A DNA stretch of 64,000 nt from Apostichopus japonicus (lineage: Eukaryota > Echinodermata > Holothuroidea > Aspidochirotida > Stichopodidae). The translations under genes were made by a program, and so were the position numbers. The stretch covers positions 31,178,001-31,242,000 of the forward strand of contig NC_092580.1 of assembly GCF_037975245.1 (NCBI RefSeq), written 5' to 3'. Shown here piece after piece: positions 32,579-44,348 of this stretch; the first letter of the stretch is position 1; each line of letters starts with the position of its first letter. The notes below the pieces were generated by a model. That model did no database searches. It was not told the DNA's origin and saw only the letters and a program-made list of their open reading frames with translations.

Positions 32579-33470
32579 CATATCAATTCCTTTCTTTCTA
32601 AAATGCACACTAAACATTCTTTAAAATAGCCCTCTTACTGACCAACGCGTATGACTCATCACCTTGACCGAAAATCCTGTGGCTCTGTGCGGACAAGTTG
32701 TTTGGACTATTCCATTCATCAGGGGGGTCTTAAACGGTGTTTCTATAATTATAGGATTGTATTAGATAAATTAATTGGTACTTACTTGCTTCAATATTTA
32801 TGATGCATATTCTACGGTCATTTTCTTTGAAATAATATTAAGTTCAATAAAATATGACGTTTTAAAAGCGAAACTCGGCTGTGGCGATGTAGGTGAGCAC
32901 TGTGCATTGCGTAGCTGTACCCTATTGCAGAGTACAGGATACACATATTACGTAATGGCGTGCCCACCGAAGAAAGCGAAACTTGCATTTTTCTTAGAAG
33001 ACATTCGATTGGATTGTACTTGGTCCGATTGAAGACAGTGACCAATGAAAATGAATTTAACATTAATGTAAAGTTAAGAAAAAATCCTTTCCAAAACCGT
33101 TTGAACTAAATTTGTCAATGAATATTCAAGAGGATGGTTACGCAAACAAAGTACGGCTATCAAATGGTGATTTTCTTCAGTATTTACTGTGTGTTTTCAA
33201 TGAGGGTTTTGAGTTCGATATTTATTAACCTTGCATCGTAAATCACCGAAGTCCGGTGGAATTTTGAACTGCATTGTTAAGAAAATAACAGAACTTTAGA
33301 GACAACACATTTCTCTGTTTAGTGCCGTTTGAACTAAGTTTTTTCGGTATTAACTTTTCACGCTATGGCTGTAGGAAAATGGTCTATATGGTAAAGTCAT
33401 AGGCCTAAAACTGCGGCGGTCGAACTCAGTTCGCGTGCCGCACAAGGAATGGCGCTAAGGAATTGATATG
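32579..33470. mobile_element. 892-bp DNA transposon-like insertion, unit 2 only
   Basis: Ends are perfect 14-bp inverted repeats: CATATCAATTCCTT at 32579 and AAGGAATTGATATG ending at 33470. Unit 1 has the empty site at 24911/24912, where the flanks (gtgctac and tttctaac) are joined. No target duplication is evident. Inside are only short frames, for example MACPPKKAKLAFFLEDIR at 32955-33032, too short for a transposase. Superfamily not assigned. Confidence 0.8.
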
Positions 33471-33545
33471 TTTCTAACTAGGCCCGTGCCACTGGGTAAT
33501 TTTGTCAATATTGGTCCGACATGACATAAGGTAGGCTATGTCATG

Positions 33546-33735
33546 GTGCAATGTCCAAAGTTTTTAAAAACTTTTTTTTTTATACTATTTTATTAAGCAT
33601 TATTTTATTTATGACTTCTTAAATTTTCCTACTTTTTATATTATTATATGTCTTATCAGAGGGCCTCGTGGAAGATTAGCTATTGCTAAACGAGCTACCC
33701 TCTTAAAATAAAGTTGAAATAAAAAATAAAATAAA
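33546..33735 (+). mobile_element. LINE-like 3' tail, unit 2 only
   Basis: Replaces a few bases of unit 1. It carries 'gagggcctcgtggaagatta' and 'gagctaccctcttaaaataa', a layout often seen at 3' ends of non-LTR retrotransposons, ending in an (A)nTAAA repeat tail (33714-33735). It is severely 5' truncated. The family assignment is inferred. Confidence 0.5.
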
Positions 33736-33827
33736 ATGCGGAAAGGAGTCTTAGCTATCTGGATGAGAATTGCCTTAAAACTTCCCTCCTAGTAGTAGTA
33801 GTAAAAATCAAAGTTTAAGTTACTCAC

Positions 33828-33944
33828 CTGTTCGTTGATAAACTATATCTTGGCTAAGTTGGCTTCTGTTTTCTGTGCAACCACACCTGCGCGTCATGTT
33901 CTTATATACTGGCCTAGGATCATATTAGCAGACTTATTACGTAA
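33828..33944 (-). promoter_or_regulatory. Cyclin copy 2 promoter and 5' non-coding exon
   Basis: TATATAAG on the minus strand at 33901-33908 and TTACGTAA at 33937-33944; the non-coding exon ends at 33828 before GTGAGT. The boxes and spacing match unit 1, so both copies kept the core promoter. Confidence 0.6.
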
Positions 33945-34790
33945 TAGCTTAAGACGTTTGCTAAGGAGTACAATAGCATGCGCATTTTTCTGTGTTTGTT
34001 CCAGGATAAGGTTTAGAACGGAAGCTTTCTTGACTTCAAATTACTTAATTTAAATATGAATAGACTTGGAATCTGAAATAAGGGATAGTCTCGTGGCCGG
34101 GACTCGTTCTGAAAGCATATATAGATCTAACCACCGTGCTTTGATACTAAAGAATGTATAAAATGTTTGAATCAATGAGCTTTGGCGATTATCTTCTGGC
34201 CGTCTTACTCTAAGTAGCATGCAGATAAGTATATGCGTTTTGTCCACAGCGGCCGGTTTCCGTTCCATTGATATAGTTTGGGTTTTATGTTCCAGCTACA
34301 ATCTCCATAGTGATTGCCCTAGTGTGTTGCGCTTCATGCAGTATGACCATTATCACTGCAGTCCGGCGATACGTCCAACATCACTGTTACGACAACCTGC
34401 AACTACACCTCAATCTCCATGAACACTTCTCAGTACGGCATTACCTTCTATACCGACAATTCACGTGACCCCCCCCCCCCCCCCGCTATCATACACCATT
34501 ACCTCAAAACATTCATAAAACGAATACTCTAAACCTATGACTGAGTATCTTGCATGGTCTTTCTTAACACAATAACTGGGAGGGGAAGGGGGGGGGGGTC
34601 CGCCGTGTTCCCCTATATACCGCGGCTGGTTCCTCAAGGTAAATATATTCATGTTAATAAAATGTATTATTTTGAATTATACAGCAAATCTAGGTCGAAG
34701 TTTTCATTGTTTCACAAGGCATTTTAACCCAGTTTTTGCTTTGTGAAAATTGGGGAAACTTCGACCATCACCGTCATATATATATATAAA

Positions 34791-34869
34791 GCGGGAGGCC
34801 CGGGTTCGAATCCCGGTGGACGCTGGAAGTGTATTCACTTTTCTGGATTTTTCAACTCATTACGTTTTC

Positions 34870-34872
<3 letters not shown>
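34791..34872 (+). mobile_element. tRNA-like SINE fragment, unit 2
   Basis: Perfect T-arm: CCGGG-TTCGAAT-CCCGG at 34801-34817 with a full B box GGTTCGAATCC, then a short body and a (TA)n tail. It lacks the A-box half. Better preserved than the unit 1 copy. Confidence 0.6.
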
Positions 34873-34944
<72 letters not shown>

Positions 34945-34966
34945 TGTGTGTGTGTGTGTGTGTGTA
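34873..34966. repeat. (TA)n-(GT)n compound microsatellite, unit 2
   Basis: TA repeat to about 34935 followed by GT repeat to about 34966. Unit 1 has only the TA part, so the GT part expanded in unit 2 or was lost in unit 1. Confidence 0.95.
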
Positions 34967-34988
34967 TAACTCCCAAATTCTCCATTAA

Positions 34989-35177
34989 GTGACGATACCA
35001 ACATATAGCACTACCGCATATAGAGCTCTGCCAAGTGAACTGGCAAATCGCCTCACGGCCTTTAGGAGGAAAGAAGTTGAACAAAATCTGCCCATTTATG
35101 TGAAGTTTAAGAAGAACAGAGTAATGAATTTTCCCAAACTTGATACATACGAAACCACGGAAAAGGAACTTGTGTAA
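34989..35177 (+). CDS. Short open frame of unknown function, unit 2
   Basis: 62 codons, including ALPSELANRLTAFRRKEVEQ, NLPIYVKFKKNRVMNFPKLD and a TYETTEKELV C-terminus; charged, with no signal peptide or membrane segment. The true start may be further in: the first residues overlap the edge of the microsatellite, and AG acceptor-like sites lie at 35016-35022. The unit 1 copy has an internal stop. No family recognised. It may be a terminal exon of an unseen gene or a fossil coding piece. Confidence 0.35.
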   Translation: MTIPTYSTTAYRALPSELANRLTAFRRKEVEQNLPIYVKFKKNRVMNFPKLDTYETTEKELV

Positions 35178-35460
35178 AGTTTCTATTGTTATGATGGACA
35201 AAGCTTCATATTATTTTACTATAATTTTGCGATGAAGTCTTGTAATTCACTTCATTCAACTGGTCCAAAATGCTTTTTAAGAAAAGTCACCCAGGAAAGA
35301 ACCTGGGCACGAAAAACCAAACAACCGAACGACTGATCCGCTCTCAACCCCAGTCCCCTTGCATCGAGACTGTGATTGGTGTGTATATCACCAGGGTGTA
35401 TCACCAGGTGTTTATCACCAGAGACATCGCCATGTGTGTATCACGATTCCCCTCGAAGAG

Positions 35461-35500
35461 AAACAGATACTACACCTTAGCCAAAAGACCGAGAAGCGAT
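35461..35500 (-). pseudogene. U2 snRNA 5'-end-like sequence, unit 2
   Basis: On the minus strand from 35500: ATCGCTTCTCGGTCTTTTGG, CTAAG, then GTGTAGTATCTGTTT. It keeps the GTAGTA branch-recognition motif but lacks six bases (ATCAAG) found in normal U2 between CTAAG and TGTAGTA, and the rest of U2 is absent. Confidence 0.75.
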
Positions 35501-35942
35501 CCAAAATGCGGGGTCCAAAATGCTAGAGCAGTGGCATAGGAAGCTGACAAACAGTGAGGGCTGGAACCCGTTTAGGTATGAGGATTTTCTCCCGAAGAAT
35601 TTAAGTTTTGCAGAAGGTAAGGTGGCCCAAATGGGACGTGGGAATTCAATTTTGTTACTACTACGAATTTCTAATTTGAACTATTAATCTCATATTGCCC
35701 TTGAATTTTCTTAGCATTTTATTACAAACTTTGACAAGTCAATCGGGAAATTTCGAATTTATTATTTCGACTTTTTTATCTTCAGATCAAGTTTGTTCTC
35801 AAACTTCTAGGCCTACTTCATATCAAAATGTGTCATAAACTATTATACAACACCTAATTGTATTCTGGTCATTTGATTGGTCAATTGCTCTTTGATTGCA
35901 TGCAAAATCCGCTCTATTCCACTCTATGAAATAGAACCATTC

Positions 35943-36011
35943 GTTGAAAGATGTAATTTGTTCCATTCAACTCGGCTGCGCCTCGTTGAATGGAACATTC
36001 CATCTTTCAAC
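35943..36011. repeat. Hairpin-forming inverted repeat, unit 2
   Basis: Arms 35943-35971 and 35985-36011 (GTTGAAAGATG...CCATTCAAC against its inverse) around a GC-rich spacer CTCGGCTGCGCCTC-like. Arms differ by a 2-base length change and one substitution. It lies in a block absent from unit 1; probably part of a palindromic mobile element. Confidence 0.65.
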
Positions 36012-37152
36012 TCATGAAATATTTGCACTATTGCACTCACAACCATTCATTATTTGTATACTATTAACTGAAACTTTTTTGGGGTACTTTTTCATGTTTT
36101 TAAAAATCTCTGTTGACACCGCATTTTAATGGCTCCCATCCCCCCTCCCACCTCTATTTATTAATTCTTATATATAAAAAATATGACTCGTGATCTACTT
36201 TTTGCAAAGAAGTACGTTTTGTACCCAATAACCGTAGATGGTATAGTCTGCACTAGCTATAACACCATATGGTCACAATCCCAATGCAAGGGGATTGACT
36301 ATATGACCGATGTTTTGACCCGTTCCATCGGATGGACGGTACGGATTTCAGATCTTGCCAGGGAATTTGCTACGAAGCCTATAATTTACGGATATGGAGT
36401 ACCTCTAATAACCAATCAAAGTTACAAATTGATTTCTCGTTCATTTATTCTCTCCTTCATCTTTCATTGAATATGAAATCAACCTGAAAATGTTAATTTA
36501 CGTTCAATCACATTTGAAAAAAATCTAAACATGCACATATAAAAATAAAATATAATTATACGAGTTTGGATGAAAGCAACAACTCGGATCTGAAAAATGA
36601 ACTAGCCGTGGATTTTGAGGGAGACTTACTCTATGTGATACCTAGTTATCATGGCCCCAAATGTTAGCACGCTAAAAAGTGTCAGAAGATTTCTAAAGTA
36701 CACTCCTGGGAAGTTTTCAGTCGGGACAAATAGTTTGAGAATGAGAGGGCGGCATGTTGAAGTTGGAGCATGAATGACCATTATTTTACTTTCTGACATA
36801 TTTGGGAGCAATATTGACTAATTATTAGTGAAATCGTTGCTCGAAAAGCCCCAATCGCAATTGAATATGATTAACTTCTCAAGTAACTTTCATCAGGGAG
36901 CTGTGTTCCCAGCTACCTGGTTAATTGTAAACTACTAATCATTTCCTGGTGGCCCGGCCCAGAAAGAAAAATGAGTGTTAACTTTGGACCATATCCCAGC
37001 TTTTCCAAATAACACTCAAAGAAGATAAAAGGAAAAAGGGAGAAGAGATGAAATCGCCTGAGAAATTGGGATGCTTTTTAATTTCATTATATTAACTTTA
37101 AATCTTGTCACCGATTATCTGAAGTGTATGAATGGAATGGTTAGCATAATTC

Positions 37153-37528
37153 CAAAGGCGTAGGAACCGGGGGGCTGGGGGGCGCCAGCCCCCCAGTGAA
37201 AAACATGGTGGGGCGGAAGTATCATTCCGCCCCGCCCCCCCGCTTCGCAAGTCAGAAAACCCCTTTTGCATTTCCAAATGAGAAAAAAATCTCATTTGGA
37301 GCACCAAATTGCATCTAAGGCCAGGTGAAAATGCAAAATTATTTACAAAATGGCGTGGGTGTTGAAGTGTGCTATATTGCACCAAATTGCATCTGAGGCC
37401 ACCTGGAAATGCAAAAAATTTCCAAAGGGGAGGGGGACACTCCCTCCCCTTAGACCCCTCCCCCAGGCCGGCCATCAGTCTTCAGCCCCCCCCCCCCCCC
37501 CACTCAAAAGTACTTTCCTACGCCACTG
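37153..37528. mobile_element. Non-autonomous hAT element (376 bp), unit 2 only
   Basis: Flanked by an exact 8-bp direct repeat CATAATTC (37145-37152 and 37529-37536). Left end CAAAGGCGTAGGAA, right end the inverse of CAGTGGCGTAGGAA: 8-bp target duplications and CAGTGGCG-type ends are typical of hAT transposons. The inside is rich in C and G runs with two diverged 'gcaccaaattgcatct' repeats, and no transposase. Unit 1 lacks it. Confidence 0.88.
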
Positions 37529-38149
37529 CATAATTCTGTTGTGTCCCACAAGTACAAGTATTTTATTATACCTTTTGATAGCTAGTTTAGTTCATGTTCT
37601 GGAATCAGCCTATAACCCCAGTGATATTGCAAGCCCGTTGCCACGGATACCAACAATAATTTTTCAGAGTATCTACCAACCCACCCAGCAATCAAGTTTA
37701 ATGTTGAGTTACGTTATGGTTCACACAGTAGTACCCATTCTGAGCAAAGGTTACAAAGACATGTAGTCAGCCCTGAAGAGGGCGGCGGTTCCAGGATGTT
37801 ACAGAAAGAGGGGCGCAACACAGACGTCGTTGAAGCCGACTTGAATGTAGGGGGGGGGGGGCTATGGGATGGGTTCATTGACGTGAAAAGGTGCATTCCC
37901 AAGCATATTTAGACTAGTAATTAGGTTAACACCATAGAAATTGAACTAGGAAGAATGCTGACACAGTGTATCGCCGTGTGTTTAAGCCGTGAAGCCTTGA
38001 AAAAAGTGAGGGCGCTTTGCGTTGTACGGCAAAAAGCCAGATCATTTGTACGTCTTCATACATACATTGTGCATTCGACTTTGAAATTGGATTCTGATTT
38101 TAACTTTTTTTCGAAAGAGTTGGTGTACTTTTCACAACAGACACATGTT

Positions 38150-41100
38150 ATGGCGACCAGAGTGGTAAGTACTATACTCCTGACTTAAGAACCAACTTTT
38201 AAAACTTTTTTCCCCGCCTCTAATGACTCGAGCAAGTGGCGGGAGTGTTTTATGAAACTTTTAATGTATGTAAAGTGCCATTTCCGATATCTGAGAGGCA
38301 CATGGCAAACATTTTTCTTGCTTGTATTATTTTAGTGCTCCACTCAGATAGTGTCATAGTAGTCCCTGACAAATGCAGTGAAAAGCAACGACCCCCCCCC
38401 CCTTCCCACACACACCTACTAATACTTCCATATTCGTCTGTGCATGCAGTTCTCAATTTAATTCATTTATTTGTTTTATCGCCAATTGTGTACAATGGGA
38501 ATTTTAATGTTAATGTTGCAAAGTGGGTAGTAGTTTATGCAGGATAACAGATCCCACCTTATGAAGTGAGAGTGCAAATAGTTTGATGCATGTTTACATT
38601 CAGTAATAGTCATCAAAGGATGAGATGTTAGCATGAGTGCATGGCTTGAATGTGTCGGTTTGCCTACAAAGCTTTGTTAATTAGGTTTTAAAATAGTTGA
38701 GTAAATTTAGGCAAATAGTCTATAAAGTTACTGCCCAGAACATACCTGGCTAGGTTGAGTAGGCTTAAGCCTACCTCAAAACTCATATTACTGGCTATTC
38801 CTATACTGCTTATGCCCTTTTGCCAAATTGACGGTGTTGGAAATATGCCTTTTTTCCTAGTATTGAATTGTTAGTGATAAGCCCAGGACATCATAACCGT
38901 TATCACATGTTATTCTGGCATGTGGATCTATCGTTAGGGATACAGTTTGAAGTAAAATGTGATGGTGATCATTTTTGTCATTAGGCTTTAGTCATATCGC
39001 ATCCTAAAGGACAACCGTAGCCGGTCTAGTGGCCTAGGCTTACTATATCCAGGGTCCAGTGAATCAATACAGCGGCTGAGCAGACGACACTACTGAAGTA
39101 ATTAGATTTCTATGTCGCTTCCTAAGAATAACCTGTGAAACTGCAGTCCACTGCAAATTTATGATGATTTTGGCACCCAAATACGGCACACGTAGTGTTT
39201 GTATAACGCGCCGGTATACTTTCTTGCCGTACAAGCAAAGCGCTACCAGTTGAACGAGTGGCTTCAGTATGTCTCATGCCGTCATTCTCCCTACTTCAAT
39301 TTCTGTCGTGGTGTACACCGTACTGCATGGCAACTAGATTGAAAGTGTGACATGGCGAGGATGGGGAACCAAAATTTGTGAAGGGGCAAGATTTTATATG
39401 AAGACATGCAGAAATTAGAAGAGTTGGGTGTAATGTCTGGTGGTGGTGATACCCCCCCCCCTTCAAGCCTGTCTCCCTCACTGCCTCTTTTTCTGGGCCT
39501 ATCATTACTGAGTAGTGACATGGGCAGACGGGAATGTGGTAGAAACATGGTGGCCCCATCTGGGGTCAAATCAATCAGAATGCATTACATTCAACCAAGT
39601 GAAGATTGTTTCAGGTCAGCGAAGAAAAACAGTTCTTAAAAAGGCAGAAGATGGTGAAATGAAGTCTTCCAAGTCGTTGTCTAGCTTTCCGTTTGTTTTG
39701 CTCCGTTCACACAGTGACCCGGATATAATAAGGTATGTCGTAATGTAATGATTATTTTCATGTACTTTGACCGGTAGTTTCTGTGAGTTTGTCCCCCTCC
39801 CATTGACCACTTCTACAGGCCCAGGATGTCCTTCCAAAAAAGGTTCATGCCACTACCTCAAATCAATTGGAGGGGAATTTATATCTTTCCCTAACTCCAC
39901 CCCCCCCCCCCACCCCTCTATCCTCCTACCATTCAAATCCTGCCACATCACTTCTAATGAGAACCCAAAATTATGGCAAAGTGGACCATGAAACAGAGAC
40001 AGACAAGGGGGGCGGAAAAAACTCCCAAATACGGTACTAATGTTTTATTCATTGAATTTCCTTTATTAATTTCTTAATATCAACTGTACACCACAACATG
40101 AACTACTCAGTAATTATAAGAAATTGAGGAATGCCATGTAAAAAATAAAAAGAGAAACATTCCTACTGTTTCATCGTCATTAAAAAAGAAAAAGAAAGAA
40201 CAGAAGAAGAATTGAAAATGTAATCAATATAGATACGACATCTGAAGTAGAAATGAAAAACCACCAACCACCTCAAACTAAAAATATTGATTTTTTTTTG
40301 CTATAGGGGGCACACTACTAGTACTCCACAAATGATATGAAATCACATCTCCAACCCAAAGATATGAACACATAGAGAGATTGTACAACGTGGCGAGAAA
40401 TTAGCGACGCAAATTTTCGGCCATCTTTGTACTCTCTGTGATGAATCTCACACAGTATCTGCAATCACTTCATTTACAAAATGTCCTGTCATTTTGGAAA
40501 CCCTTTTCCGGATTCCCAACCCTTCTCATGGTTTTGATGTATTTTCCTTTAAGTTTTAAGTTTAAGCAATTCATTTTTTCTTGACAAGAAAACATTGTAA
40601 CCATGGCAACCATCTTGTAAGTACTATATAACCACCATCACCAAGTTAGTACTCTTGTATGTTTAGTGAATTCTGCGCAATCACCACGTAACGCATTCCT
40701 GTGTCCACATCGTATTTGGTTGATATATATATATATATGTATTTTTATACACACCAGTTTGTGTATAATCCTGTCATAATACAAGTTTTACACTGATAAA
40801 AATCTGGCTCAATAAGTTATTAAACCCTAATATTAACATAATCTACCGATGTATACCACGTTTAATTATTTGGATCAATGCACGGTTAATTTGAATTTTT
40901 GAAATCTGACTGAAAACTTTTGGACAAATCAAATGTCAGCATACAGTTAAATTTTTTAATTTTCTTTTTAAACATTTTTTTCTTGTACTTGAGAGTATAT
41001 CGTAAATAAGAAAAAGAGAGAGAAAAAGAAAAAATGATTTAGTGTATGATTAATTTTACAGCATAAATTAATATCGTTAAAGCTTAAAATGACTACTTCG

Positions 41101-44100
41101 TTACAGTGTATAAAACAACTACAAAATAAATCTATTTCCCTGTTGAAAAAAAGGCATCAATAGTTCCAGGGATGAAGACGACCGAGGACCAGGGGTGCAT
41201 ACACATGTCCACAATTAATTTGATGTTGTCCACAATTGATTTGATGTCGGAAGGTTTTAGGGATACATCCAGAAAGTGAGGTGATCCTTCCATCAGTCCA
41301 CCAACATGCCACTCCGTGAATATGTGTTCTGTTAACTGTTCTGTTCCCTGCAGAAATTTATACCGTCAAAAATGGTGTACACTTAATGACAAATATTTCC
41401 ATCAAAGGGAAATAGCTTTTAAAACTGTTGGTGTGTTAAGTAAGGAGATGACCAATTAACTCCACACTTTCATGTTTCCTTCCTTCCTTCCCACCCTCCC
41501 CCACCCTCATCTCCAAACTATCCAGTTTACTATGTCAAAATAACATAAAACTGTTAGCAAACTGCTTATCCACTAGAGAGCCTGTGTAGGAGAATGTGTA
41601 AAAGTAAGTTGGCCTGACATTTCGATCCTAGCAGGATCTTCTTCAGCGGCTAAATGACAAGTGACTTGTCAGTTTACTATGTATCAGACAGTCGAGTCAT
41701 ACCAAACTATCCTGTTTACTATGCATCAGACAGTCGAGTCACACCAAACTATCCTGTTTACTATGCATCAGACAGTCGAGTCACACCAAGCTATCCTGTT
41801 TCCTATGCATCAGACAGTCGGTCACACCAAACTATCCTGTTTACTATGCATCGGACAGTCGAGTCACACCAAACTATCCAGTTTACTATGCATCGGACAG
41901 TCGAGTCACACCAAACTATCCTGTTTACTATGCATCGGACAGTCGAGTCACACCAAACTATCCTGTTTACTATGCATCGGACAGTCGAGTCACACCAAAC
42001 TATCCTGTTTACTATGCATCGGACAGTCGAGTCACACCAAACTATCCTGTTTACTATGCATCGGACAGTCGAGTCACACCAAACTATCCTGTTTACTATG
42101 CATCGGACAGTCGAGTCACACCAAACTATCCTGTTTACTATGCATCGGACAGTCGAGTCACACCAAACTATCCTGTTTACTATGCATCGGACAGTCGAGT
42201 CACACCAAACTATCCTGTTTACTATGCATCGGACAGTCGAGTCACACCAAACTATCCTGTTTACTATGCATCGGACAGTCGAGTCACACCAAACTATCCT
42301 GTTTACTATGCATCGGACAGTCGAGTCACACCAAACTATCCTGTTTACTATGGATCGGACAGTCGAGTCACACCAAACTATCCTGTTTACTATGCATCGG
42401 ACAGTCGAGTCACACCAAACTATCCTGTTTACTATGCATCGGACAGTCGAGTCACACCAAACTATCCTGTTTACTATGCATCGGACAGTCCAGTCACACC
42501 AAACTATCCTGTTTACTATGCATCGGACAGTCCAGTCACACCAAACTATCCAGTTTACTATGCATCGGACAGTCCAGTCACACCAAACTATCCAGTTTAC
42601 TATGTATCGGACAGTCCAGTCACACCAAACTATCCTGTTTACTATCGATCGGACAGTCCAGTCACACCAAACTATCCTGTTTACTATGGATCGGACAGTC
42701 CAGTCACACCAAACTATGCTGTTTACTATGGATCGGACAGTCCAGTCACACCAAACTATGCTGTTTACTATGTATCGGACAGTCCAGTCACACCAAACTA
42801 TCCAGTTTACTATGTATCGGACAGTCCAGTCACACCAAACTATCCAGTTTACTATGTATCGGACAGTCCAGTCATACCAAACTATCCAGTTTACTATGTA
42901 TCGGACAGTCCAGTCATACCAAACTATCCAGTTTACTATGTATCGGACAGTCGATTCACACCAAACTATCCTGTTTACTATGTATTGGCCAGTCGAGTCA
43001 TACCAAACTATCCAGTTTACTATGTATCGGACAGTCGAGTCACTTCGTGCTTCTCCCTGCTGCTGGATGTGAGCTAAACCAAAATATACTGGTGTTTTAT
43101 TTTATTCCATTTAGTCCATTTTAGTCCTTTCCAAAAGTAGTTAGTTATTTTTTTTAGATAAAAGTCTTGACAACTATGACTTGGGGTTTATAAACTGTGG
43201 TCTTTTTTCTTTTTTTTACCAGAATGAAATAATTTTTGTCACTATTATTGGTTTGCAGAGGTCACATAAGGAATATTAAAAGAAATTGTTGACATTTCGG
43301 TTTGAGGTTACACTTATTAAATCGGCAACCTTTAACAGTAAGTAACAGAAATGACCACGCAGCATGGAATTGTATGAAGGAGAAAGCTTATTGATTCAGT
43401 TGGAAAACTTCACTGGAAATTGGGAGCAATCAACTTTTTGAAAATGAAGACCTCATCTTGAATTAATACAATGCCAAGATGTAAAAACAATCTATGATAC
43501 AAGGTCAAGGGTCATCTGTTTAGTATGCATAGTTAGACACAAAAGCTACTCATTACAAAAACTGATTCACGCAACAGAGTAAAAAACAAACACAATCATA
43601 TGTCACCGATGAAACTCCGACCCAGAGACTCATGAGACCGCGTCCAACAAATGAGAGTTTAAACGTCCCATGAAACAGAGCCATCACAAAATACTCGTCT
43701 CTCTATTGACACAGATGACCTTCCCATGAAACAGTAGCCATCATCTCGTCTTGTGAGGCTGTAGCTATCAAACCTCATGAAACAGAAGCCATGCACCACC
43801 CCACGGGACAGCAGTTATCCCATGAGACAGCAGTTATCCCATGAGACAGCAGCCACCCCATGTGACAGTAGCCATCCCATGAGACTGAAGCCATCCCACA
43901 GGACAGTAGCCACCCCATGAGACAGTAGCCTTTCCATGAGACAGTAGAAGCCAATCTATGATACAGTCATACAAACATAACCCTTGTTAGAATAAGAAAT
44001 ATTTCTATAATCCAGACATAACAACCACAACTAATTACATATTTAGGCATATATTTCTTTCACACCAAACTTGTTCATGAATATTCCACTGACGCACACA

Positions 44101-44300
44101 AAAACACTTTTTATCCAATTAGTGAATAGGGTTTTCCAGTGGAATAAAAAAATTTGGGCAGTTTTTAATAGCTTATTGCAAAGTACAAAACACAGCATTG
44201 ATCAGTATTACTCAGCTACGGTCTCCACACAACAACAATTCCAAAACATCTTCATCCAAGAATTTGTTTTCCCTTTTATATATATATATACTTGTATACA

Positions 44301-44348
<48 letters not shown>

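Larger units (their letters stand above)
28973..38455. repeat. Tandem duplication unit 2 (cyclin copy 2)
   Basis: Same content and order as unit 1, but longer, mainly through inserted elements: a hammerhead-type repeat (30353-30560), an 892-bp TIR element (32579-33470), a LINE-like tail (33546-33735), extra hairpin sequence near 35840-36060, and a hAT element (37153-37528). The similarity to unit 1 ends near 38455. Confidence 0.9.

Noticed and set aside
37098-37766. Open frames of 125 and 138 codons on opposite strands
   Set aside because: Both lie across the hAT element and its C/G runs; by-products of composition.
41654-43124. Two long plus-strand open frames of 472 and 487 codons
   Set aside because: Produced entirely by a 42-bp tandem repeat whose unit is a multiple of three and lacks stops in every plus frame; a 1-bp deletion moves the frame with no effect, and no splice or start signals support coding.
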